From a virus: a stretch of DNA of 24,509 nt. Below are positions 7,687 through 17,500 of the stretch, piece after piece. The first letter of the stretch is position 1. Every line of letters starts with the position of its first letter. A program made the translations under genes and the position numbers. The DNA is taken from the IMG/VR virus record IMGVR_UViG_3300044972_000569, positions 1 to 24,509 of that record, one strand, 5' to 3'. The notes under the pieces were generated by a model, which worked only from the letters and a program-made list of their open reading frames with translations, was not told where the DNA came from and ran no database searches.

Positions 7687-8121
7687 ATGGCAAAAATATA
7701 CACTAACAAAGTCATTGCAAAAAACAAAGCCAGCATAGGAAATGCAAATTCTGGCAACTTTCGATACAAGGGATTTAGTTCTAAAGAATTCAAACGAAAC
7801 TACAAGTTATACGATGCAGAATTGATCAAACAAGATCTTATCAACCATTTCTATATTAGAAAAGGTGAAAAACTAGAAAACCCCAAATTTGGAACAATTA
7901 TCTGGGATACACTATTTGAGAATTTCACCCCAGAAATAAAATCGGCAATTGCCAAAGATGTTGAAGAAATTATTAATTTTGATAAACGTGTAAAAGTAAA
8001 CTCAGTGTCCATAGACAGTACTCAACAAGGTATACGTATAGAAGCAGAAATAGTAATCCTTCCATTTGATATAACCGATACACTACGTTTGAATTTTGAT
8101 AGAGATAACACAATAACATAA
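7687..8121 (+). CDS. 25: gp25-like baseplate wedge protein
   Basis: 144 residues, T4 gp25 132. It is the sheath-initiator wedge subunit of contractile tails (gp25/TssE-like fold), sitting on the gp6-gp53 core. Residues about 36-75 (KRNYKLYDAELIKQDLINHF, then GEKLENPKFGTIIWDTLFE) match the family core; the usual motif there is ERVMRPxFG, here rewritten as GEKLENPKFG, keeping the Pro-x-Phe-Gly. The C-terminal half is the usual alternating helix and strand pair (KDVEEIINFDKRVKVNSVSI, IRIEAEIVILPFDITDTLRL). It begins 11 bases after gp5-like and ends just before a perfect palindrome and the gp6 promoter. Strong assignment by sequence and position. Confidence 0.9.
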   Translation: MAKIYTNKVIAKNKASIGNANSGNFRYKGFSSKEFKRNYKLYDAELIKQDLINHFYIRKGEKLENPKFGTIIWDTLFENFTPEIKSAIAKDVEEIINFDKRVKVNSVSIDSTQQGIRIEAEIVILPFDITDTLRLNFDRDNTIT

Positions 8122-8134
8122 AATGCGCATTTTA
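8119..8134. other. perfect 16-base palindrome after gp25
   Basis: TAAAATGCGCATTTTA is perfectly self-complementary, includes the gp25 stop codon and is followed by a T-rich run (8135-8139). It could form a weak stem of six A-T pairs around GCGC, too weak for a typical intrinsic terminator, or be a protein-binding site next to the gp6 late promoter. Confidence 0.45.
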
Positions 8135-8141
8135 TTTTTAC

Positions 8142-8149
8142 GATAAATA
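8142..8149 (+). promoter_or_regulatory. candidate phage late promoter for gp6
   Basis: GATAAATA, a near-match to the T4 late -10 element, ends 18 bases before the gp6 ATG. The expected start near 8156 would leave a leader of about a dozen bases containing AGGGAAAG. It gives gp6 and the giant gene behind it their own late promoter. Confidence 0.6.
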
Positions 8150-8167
8150 TCAGTATAGGGAAAGAAA

Positions 8168-11100
8168 ATGACCACTACGTCTCGACAGAACAATTTAATT
8201 TTAAACCAGGACTGGAAAAGAATTTATCAGACCTTTAAAAATGCTGACTTTAAAAGCTATGATTTTGAAAATCTGCGTAGAGTTATTATTACCTATCTCC
8301 GTGAAAATTATCCAGAAGATTTCAACGATTACATTGAAAGTTCAGAATATCTAGCACTGATAGATGCAGTAGCGTTTTTAGGGCAGAGTTTGGCCTTCCG
8401 TACTGATCTAGCCAGCAGAGAAAACTTTTTAGAACTAGCTGAAACCAAAGAATCTGTGTTGAGACTATCACGACTGATTTCTTACAACAGCAGAAGAAAT
8501 ATTCCTGCACAAGGCCTAATTAAATTTGACACAGTGTCTACCACTGAAGGGGTATTAGACAGCAACAACAAGAATCTTGCCAGCCAAACAATCATATGGA
8601 ATGACCCTACTAATTCAAATTGGCTAGAGCAATTTATTCTAGTTATGAATTCTGCAATGGCAGACAACACTGAATTTGGTAGAAGCCAAGGTACAGACAC
8701 AATTCAAGGCATTGACTCACAACAGTATAGATTTAGATCTAATTTTACAGATGTACCAATTTTTAACTTTGAAAAAATAGTAGCCAGTAGAAAGATGCCG
8801 TTTGAACTAGTAAGTACCAGCTTTGTTGGCGCAGAAGATTATTATGAAGAACCGCCTATTCCGGGCAGTCAATTGGGATTTATCTATAGACAAGACGGCA
8901 AAGGCAGTGCTAGTGCTAACACTGGATTTTTTATGTTGTTGAAACAGGGCAGTCTAGAATTAACTGATTTTAGCGTTGATGTTCCTACTACCAACGAAGT
9001 GGTTTCTGTTGATGTTACTGGAATTAATGATTCAGATGTTTGGTTGTTTGCCACAAATTCAGACGGTACACAGGCATCTGAATGGACCAAAGTCAGTAGT
9101 ATTACAGGCAGCAACATTGCCTACAACAGTATCAATTCAAACATAAGAAATATCTATAGTGTGATTACCAAAGAAGATGATAAAATTGATTTGGTATTTG
9201 CAGATGGTACCTATGGCAACTTGCCCCAAGGCTCTTTCAAAGCCTATTATAGAGTTAGCAACGGGCTAAGTTACACAGTTAGTCCCGCTGAAATGCGAGC
9301 AATTAATATCTCTGTGCCTTATATAAACAAAGCAGGAGTGAGACACGAACTATTAATTAGTTGTAGTTTGAAATATACCATCAGCACTGCAACAGCTTCA
9401 GAAGACATTGACAGTATCAAATCTCGCGCTCCTGCAATTTATTACACACAGAATCGCATGATCACCGGAGAAGATTATAATCTAGCTCCATTGTCTAGCA
9501 GCCAAGATATTTTAAAGGTCAAAGCTATTAATCGAACCAGCAGCGGCATTAGTAGAAATTTTGATGTAATAGATGCCAGCGGAAAATACTCAAGTGTAAA
9601 TGTTTTCGCAGACGATGGAGTAATATACAAAGAACAAACAGAAAGAACAGAGTCTTTTAAGTATACTAATAGAATTGACATTATAAATTATATTAGAAAC
9701 AATATAGAACCCCTGTTGACCAACACGGATGTGTATAATTTTTATCTAACAAATTTCACTAAAATACAATTTACAGATTCAAATACACTTTGGGCTCAAA
9801 CTACTAACGATGTAAATTCATCCACAGGTTATTTTATCAACAACATAGATCAATCATTGTTCAAAGTTGGAACATATACCACTAACTCTTTGAAATATGT
9901 GTTTGCGGGAGCACTAATTAAATTTGAACCTCCTGCAGGTAAGGCCTTTAAAAAGGGTGCAATTGTCAACATCAGTGCAACAGATGTAGAACAAACAGAT
10001 AGAATTTGGGTCAAGATTGTTAAGATTACAGGAGATGGAACTAACGCCGGCCGCGGAGTATTAGCCAACGGACTTGGCCCTATTGTGTTTAATGATGTTG
10101 TACCTAGCGGAGCAATTGCAACACGGATCGTTCCTAGATTCATCAACAACTTGCCAACGGCTCTAGAAAATGAAATGACCAATCTCATCAGTTTAAATGT
10201 GAATTTTGGCCTAAGATATGAGTCTATAGAAAGTTCTTGGAAAATTATTACATCTGCAAACATTGATCTATTAAATGATTTCAGTCTAGGTCGTGCTGGA
10301 GACACTACTAACAGTAATCTAGACACTGCCTGGATTATAGCGTTTGTTAGACAAGCAGACAGTTACAATGTAAGAATTAGAGGACTAGATTATATTTTTA
10401 GAAGTCTAGAACAGAACAGATTTTATTTTGATGTAAATCAAAAAACCTTTGATAGAAAAACTGGAAAAGCAGTTAAAGACAAAGTTAACATTCTTGGCAT
10501 CAATGCCGACAATGGGTTGATTACTGCATTAAAAAATGACAAAACATTTGAAGTTAGTGATGTAATTAAATTTGAAGATGGTTATCAAAGCGCCAATGAA
10601 ATAAAACTGTCATTTGCTGATAGTGACGACGATGGCGTTATTGACAATCCTGATTCGTTTGAACAGATAGTTGGCCAAGATCTAGATCTAAAATACTTGT
10701 TTTTTTATAAAACAACAGATGCTTCCGGGTACACAACCTACTCTTATGTTGATAACGTCAATGACACTATCCTAATTAGACAAACTGAAAGTAATATCAT
10801 TATTTCTGATTATGCCAACGGTCAATTAATTTATTTTTATGCCAGTAATGAAAACAGAATAAAGCGTGTTGATCTAGGCACTAACACATTGATAATCGAA
10901 TCTGATTACAAAGCAGTGATAGGTCGAGCAGACCTCAAATTTCAATATATTCACAATGCCAACATTGATCGAAGAATAGATCCTAGTGTAAGTAATATAA
11001 TGGATATTTTTCTTTTAACAAGAACCTACGATACTGAATTTAGAAAGTATATATCGGGCGCCATAAGCCAACCCGAAGTTCCGACCAGTGACGCATTGAG

Positions 11101-11569
11101 AATAGCATTTGGTAAACAGTTGAATTTAATTAAATCTATTAGTGATGAACTAATCTATCATCCTGTGAATTACAAAATTTTATTTGGAAGCACGGCAGAT
11201 CCTAAACTTCAAGCACAATTCAAAGTAGTTAAAAATCCCTATAAAACAATTAACGACAATGATCTAAAGGTAAGAATAGTCACTGCAATCACCAGTTTCT
11301 TTGATATTAACAATTGGGATTTTGGAGACAGATTTTACCTAGGAGAATTAATTACATACATCACTAACGAAGTTGCACCGGACGTCAGTAATCTTGTGAT
11401 TGTACCTAGACAACCAGATCAAACATTCGGTAGTCTATTTGAAATACAAAGTCAACCAGAAGAAATTTTTATCAGCGGCGCAACAGTAGATGATATCGTG
11501 ATTGTTACAGCAATTACCGCGGTTGAAATACGTGCAGAAGTAGCATCTATAGTAAACTCAACACAATAA
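8168..11569 (+). CDS. 6: gp6-like baseplate wedge protein (baseplate J family), enlarged
   Basis: 1133 residues against 660 in T4 gp6. It is the main wedge protein that forms the inner baseplate ring, dimerising around the hub. The N-terminus matches gp6 (QDWKRIYQTFKNADFKSYDF, FLGQSLAFRTDLASRENFLE, LSRLISYNSRRNIPAQG, residues about 16-120). The J-type core is visible at about 355-435 (KAYYRVSNGLSYTV, RAPAIYYTQNRMITGEDYNL). The C-terminal domain has FFDINNWDFGDRFYLGELIT (about 1047-1066), a J-family signature. Between them is about 450 residues of poorly recognised sequence that accounts for the extra size; it includes a calcium-loop-like DSDDDGVIDNPD (818-829). It has its own late promoter and is followed after four bases by the giant gene. 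No frameshift is seen. Confidence 0.88.
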   Translation: MTTTSRQNNLILNQDWKRIYQTFKNADFKSYDFENLRRVIITYLRENYPEDFNDYIESSEYLALIDAVAFLGQSLAFRTDLASRENFLELAETKESVLRLSRLISYNSRRNIPAQGLIKFDTVSTTEGVLDSNNKNLASQTIIWNDPTNSNWLEQFILVMNSAMADNTEFGRSQGTDTIQGIDSQQYRFRSNFTDVPIFNFEKIVASRKMPFELVSTSFVGAEDYYEEPPIPGSQLGFIYRQDGKGSASANTGFFMLLKQGSLELTDFSVDVPTTNEVVSVDVTGINDSDVWLFATNSDGTQASEWTKVSSITGSNIAYNSINSNIRNIYSVITKEDDKIDLVFADGTYGNLPQGSFKAYYRVSNGLSYTVSPAEMRAINISVPYINKAGVRHELLISCSLKYTISTATASEDIDSIKSRAPAIYYTQNRMITGEDYNLAPLSSSQDILKVKAINRTSSGISRNFDVIDASGKYSSVNVFADDGVIYKEQTERTESFKYTNRIDIINYIRNNIEPLLTNTDVYNFYLTNFTKIQFTDSNTLWAQTTNDVNSSTGYFINNIDQSLFKVGTYTTNSLKYVFAGALIKFEPPAGKAFKKGAIVNISATDVEQTDRIWVKIVKITGDGTNAGRGVLANGLGPIVFNDVVPSGAIATRIVPRFINNLPTALENEMTNLISLNVNFGLRYESIESSWKIITSANIDLLNDFSLGRAGDTTNSNLDTAWIIAFVRQADSYNVRIRGLDYIFRSLEQNRFYFDVNQKTFDRKTGKAVKDKVNILGINADNGLITALKNDKTFEVSDVIKFEDGYQSANEIKLSFADSDDDGVIDNPDSFEQIVGQDLDLKYLFFYKTTDASGYTTYSYVDNVNDTILIRQTESNIIISDYANGQLIYFYASNENRIKRVDLGTNTLIIESDYKAVIGRADLKFQYIHNANIDRRIDPSVSNIMDIFLLTRTYDTEFRKYISGAISQPEVPTSDALRIAFGKQLNLIKSISDELIYHPVNYKILFGSTADPKLQAQFKVVKNPYKTINDNDLKVRIVTAITSFFDINNWDFGDRFYLGELITYITNEVAPDVSNLVIVPRQPDQTFGSLFEIQSQPEEIFISGATVDDIVIVTAITAVEIRAEVASIVNSTQ

Positions 11570-11573
11570 GATT

Positions 11574-14500
11574 ATGGCAAAAGATATTTTCCCTCAAAGT
11601 CAGTTACCGATTCGTAGAACTGTAGAACTCCTACCAGAAGTCTTTCAGACCGAAACCAATGCAAAATTTATGTCTGCAGTTGTTGATCCATTGGTTCAAC
11701 CTGGCACATTATCTAAAACAGTTGGCTATGTAGGTCGTAGATACGGTAAAACTTATAATGGTTCGGATGTATACTTAGACACAGATGCAACTCTTAGAAG
11801 TAGATATCAATTAGAACCTGGCGTCACAGTCAAAGACAAAGATAAAGTAGAAAATTTTTATGATTATATTGATTTTAAAAATCAATTAAAGTTTTTTGGT
11901 AACCATCTAGAAAGAGATGATCTAATCACAGATCAAGATCATTATTCTTGGAATCCACCAATTGATTGGGACAAGTTTGTAAATTTCCGTGAATATTATT
12001 GGGTACCAGATGGTCCCCCGCCTATCACGATATTCGGACAACAACAGTCTATAACCAGCACATATAGAGTAAGATTAGGAGTAGGATCGTCTTGGATATT
12101 CTTCCCAGACGGACTATCATTGAATCCCACCCTCACACTCTATAGAGGACAAACATACAAGTTTCAAGTCAATGCGCCGGGTGAGGGTTTTGTTATTAAA
12201 ACTGCTTATGATACAGGGTCATTAGTTTACAAACCTTATCTACCATATCAACAAGGTCAATTTGCTGTATTCAACAACAAGTTATGGAAAGCCAAAACTT
12301 TTATTGCAATCACTGATGGAAGCACCATAGATGAAGACAGCCAGGATTGGGAATATGTTGAAGCAGCTAGTCAGGCCACTGCATTAGACTATAATACAGG
12401 AATCACCGGTCAAGGCGCAACCAATGGCACCTTGACTTTTACTGTGCCTTTCGATGCACCTGATGTGTTGTTTTATCAAAGCGCCACAGACATCAATAGA
12501 TTTGGCAGGTTCCTTATTGCTGATATTGAATCAAATACCAAAATAGATATTACTAATGAAGTTGTTGGCAAAGCCACATATGTCAGTAGTAACGCTATTA
12601 CATTTACCAACGGTATGAAAGTTAGATTTTCTGGTCAAGTGACGCCTACAAAATATTCCACAGACACTTGGGTAATAGAAGGTGTTGGAGAATCTATTAG
12701 GTTAATAAGATTTCAAGACTTGTCCCCTCCAACTCTTAGCACAACAAGTTTAGAAGTGTTGTTTGACGACGGCGGATTTGATACAGAGCCTTTTGATGAT
12801 GCGGCCACATATCCAGAATCAAAAGACTACATTACAATTAATAGAGCCAGTCAAGATTCAAATCCTTGGAGCAGATACAATAGATGGTTTCACAGATCAG
12901 TTCTAGAACAAGCACACTCCCTCAACAACAGCGAGTTTGACTCAATTGAAACAGCTCGAGCCAAAAGACCTATCATTGAATTTACTTCAAACCTACAGTT
13001 ATTCAATCACGGCAGTCTAGCAAAAACTCCAGTTGATTTTGTTGACACCTTTACCACCGACGTGTTTTCAACCATAGAAGGCAGTATTGGATACAACATT
13101 GACGGGGAAGAATTATTTAATGGTGCTAGACTATTGGTCACAGCAGATACTGATACACTAGCCAACAATAGAATTTATACAGTAAACTTTATAATTCACA
13201 ACAATCGTAGACAAATCAATTTGGTAGAAACTGTCGACGCAACTTCTACCATTGGTGACGGAGTGTTTGTTAGACGAGGTTTACTAAACAAAGGAATAAT
13301 GTACCACTTTACCGGTACATCTTGGGTTCCCAGTCAAAAGAAAACCGCAGTAAATCAAAGTCCGTTATTTGATGTATTTGATGATAATGGTGTCAGTTAC
13401 GGAGACATGGATACATATCCTGTTAGCAGTTTCTTAGGAACTAAACTAGTAAGTTATAAAGTCGGAAACAGTGTTATTGATAAAGAATTAGGATTTAGTC
13501 TAAGTTATCTAAACATCAACAATGTAGGGGATATTGAATTTAATTTTGATTGGGATGTAGATACATTTGATTATCACTCTAGTAAAGAAGTATTTTTTAA
13601 AACCATAAGACAAGGTTATTACAAATTTACACATACCGGAAGTTATGCTAACGGATGGCTTAAATCTGATCGAACATATTTACAGCCGGTAATTTACAGT
13701 ACCACGGTTACTGAAGTTTCAACACGAATCGTCAGCAATGGAATCAAATGGACAGATGTTCAAGACAGTGAAATTTCCAAAATTTTAATCTACATTAATG
13801 GAATAAAATATTCTGGAAGCTACACTAGAAATCAAAATATTTTTACATTTCCTAATAGTTTTAAAATAAATGACATTGTTACGGTTAAGGTTTTTGCAGA
13901 TGCAGATCCTCATCTAGGATATTATGAGATTCCAGTAGGACTTGAAAAAAATCCTTTAAACGGAGAAGTAAAAACATTTACTCTAGGACAGGCAGTTGAC
14001 CATGTTTCAACAGCAATAGACCTATTCGAACAATTCAGCGGATCATATCCAGGTGTGAGCAATTTGAGAGATCTTACTGGGTATCAAAATCTATCACGAA
14101 GATTTTTAAAACATTCGGGAATTACACCTACAGCAATAATGTTGCTGTGCGACAAGCACGTAAACATTATTAAATCTATTCAATTTGCAAAAAAATCTTA
14201 TACAGAATTTAAAAATAACTTTATTAAATTTGCTGAAACTGCCACATACAATCTAGATCCTGTTGAATTTGTTGATGATATTTTGGCCACTATGTCCAAA
14301 ATTAAAACACAAAAAGATGCGTTTGCAGATTCTGACATGGTAGGTAGTGGTGCTTACAATCTCAAAGAATACATTGTAGAAGACACAGAAATCACAACCT
14401 TTGCACTGAATACAAAATTTAATTTAACTCAACTTAGTAGAACAGCAGTTTATATCTATATCAACAATACACAGTTGACACACGGCGTTGATTATACATT

Positions 14501-17500
14501 TAATGATACGTTTGGATTTGTTAGTATTTCTAAATCTCTAGCAGAAGGAGATGTTATTCAAATAAAAGAATATGTTTCTTCAAGTTTCTGTTTTATTCCA
14601 CCAACTCCTTCAAAATTAGGTCTATATAAAACTTTTATTCCGTCTTTGTTTTTAGATGATACTTATGTGACGCCAATTAATGTTATCCAGGGACATGACG
14701 GCAGTATCACAGTGGCCTACGGTGATTTTAGAGATGATGTGCTATTGGAATTAGAAAAACGCATCTACAACAACATCAAGCAAGTATACACAGAAGATTT
14801 GTTTAGTCAAGATGCTATCCTTGGAGGATACTACGGATCATCTACATATACCAAACAAGAATTAGACAGCGTGATTAGTTCTGAATTCCTAAGATGGTTT
14901 AGTGAAACAAATGTAGACTATCTAACCAACACATTTTTTGACAGTGAAGATTCTTTCACATATACCTATTCAAATATGGGAGACCCAACCGGTCAGCTAA
15001 ATTTGCCCGGATGGTGGAGAGGAGTGTACACCTGGTTGTACGATACTGATAGGCCACATCGTTGTCCTTGGGAAATGTTGGGATTTAGCCAACAACCTAG
15101 TTGGTGGGAAGATCAATACGGTGCTGCACCGTATACAAAAAATAATTTACTATTGTGGGAAGATCTAGCAAGTGGTATAATTCGCCAAGGACCTCGAGTA
15201 GGAACGTATGATAGATATAAAAGAGCCACTCTGCTAAATCATATTCCTGTAGACGGTGACGGCAACCTATTAAGCCCATTTGAATCCGGAGCAGCTACTA
15301 ATTTTGTTTTATACAACAACAAAGGCACATTTAAATTTGGTGATCTAGCTCCAGTGGAATATGCCTGGCGCAGCAGTAGTGATTATCCATTTGTTATTAT
15401 GCTGGCTCTATGTCTAATGAGACCTTATGAATTTATCATTGAAACTCTTGATAAATCTAGAATCAAAGTTAACAAAATTGGCCAAACAGTTAATAAAAAC
15501 ACAAATTTATTCTTTAAAAATTCGGACATTGTTATTCCGACGTCCGGAGGCAATCAAACTTCTGGACTTGTAAATTATGTTGTAGATTATTTGAGGTCAA
15601 GAGGACTAACTGAATCTGTGCTTCAGAAGAAAATAGACAATCTAGATGTCAATTTATCTACCAGATTAAGCGGATTTGTAGATCAGAGTCAACAAAAATA
15701 TATTTTAGACAGTAAAAATCCCAGCGCCAGCACCAGTAATATTTTTCTTCCTCAAGAAAATTATGACATTAATTTTAATATCAGCGCACCAATTTCCAGT
15801 CCAAGTTACAGTGCAGTAGTAGTTGAAAAACTAGCCAGCGGTTTCAAACTGTTTGGATATGACATCAACGAACCGTATTTTAGATACTTCGAAGCTGCAA
15901 AAAGTTCCAATGATCCTTTGCTATCAGTCGGTGGCGTTAGTGAAAATTTCATAGATTGGGAAGCTAACAAGATATTTGGTAATGGAACAATAATTAGAGT
16001 ATCTGATATTTTTTACAGATGTATTAAATCACACACCAGTGGCGCAGAGTTTGATGCACAATTTTGGCAAAGAATAGCAAAATTACCGTTGGTAGGTGCA
16101 ATAGAAGTTTTTAGAAGAAGAACGGTAAACAGTGCCACGGTAAAAGAACTACCTTACGGCACAGTATTTTCATCTCTACAAGACATAGCAGATTTTATCA
16201 TAGGGTATGATGCATATCTACAATCACAGGGATTTGAGTTCACCGGCTATGACGGAAATCTAGAATCGGCTAAAGATTGGATAACATCGATAAAAGAGTT
16301 GTTGTTTTGGTCAAAACATAAATGGGCCGAAAGTTCACTAATCACGTTAAGTCCAGCTGCTGCAAAAATAGAGTTGAATATTGATATCGGAGTTGCTGAC
16401 AATCTGCTTGATAGCTTTTATGATTATAATATTTTAAAAGTTGATGGAACCATTTTGCCTGTGGAATTTATAAATGTCAACAGAGAGTTTAAAAAAATAA
16501 CGGTAGATGTTGTCAACGACTCGGACGGCATATACTTTTTTAGATGTTATTTTGTTTTGAAAGAACACGTAACAATTTTTGATGATCGTACAGTTTTTAA
16601 TGATGTGTTATATGACAAGCCAACAGGCTATCGTCAAGAACGTATAAAGAGTCGCGGATTCCGTACAGTTGACTGGGACGGTGATTATACTAGTCCGGGA
16701 TTCTTGTTTGACAATGTCAATATACAGATATGGCAACCCTTCACAGATTACAAACTAGGTGACATTGTCAATTATAAATCTTACAATTGGACCAGCCTTG
16801 TAAATCAACAGGGTGCTATTCAATTCAAAGACAGTAATTGGACTAAATTAGACACAACTCCTGCCAAAGGATTGATCAGCAATTTTGATGTCAGAGTCAG
16901 CCAGTTTGAAGATTACTATAATGTAGATGCCGACGGCGCCGGCGCCAGTCAGCGTGAACTAGCAAGACACCTCATAGGATATCAAACTAGAGAATATTTA
17001 CAAAATCTTGCAGAAGATAATGTTACTCAATTTAAATTGTATCAAGGATTTATTAGAGAAAAAGGCACAGCCAATGCTGTGGTCAAGGTTTTTGACAAGC
17101 TCAGCAGAATCACTGCCGACAGCATTGTGTTAGATGAAGAATGGGCATTTAATGTTGGTAGATTGGGAGGCATAGATCAACTCAACGAAATAGAATTTGA
17201 AATTGTCAAAGATAATCTACTGGTAAATCCTCAGGCCATAGTTATTACTAACGGACCAATTTCTAAAAATTCATTGGACAAATATCTAAGAGTAAATCAA
17301 ACTAACTTTACTAGGTCCTTGATTCCTTATAGTGTTGACATCAATCCATTGACCGTCTATCAAGGAATTACTAGAAATGCTGGATACGTTAAAACAGATC
17401 AAATAGAATTATTTGTAAGATCAAGAGAAGACATATTATCACTGGATATTTCGTCTTTGGTTGAAAATTCTCATATATGGATTACCTTTGATAATGCATC

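Noticed and set aside
9850-10326. Minus-strand 158-codon frame opposite gp6
   Set aside because: Long, but fully antisense to continuous gp6 coding sequence, with no RBS and hydrophobic low-complexity product; likely chance.
11570-11573. Possible promoter or programmed frameshift between gp6 and the giant gene
   Set aside because: Only four bases separate the genes; no ATAAATA motif, slippery run or hairpin is seen, and a clean stop and ATG are present.
16935-16946. GGCGCCGGCGCC palindrome, with a similar CGGCGCCGGCGC near 23006
   Set aside because: Both encode the turn Gly-Ala-Gly-Ala in the giant protein; explained by coding and no other sign of a site.
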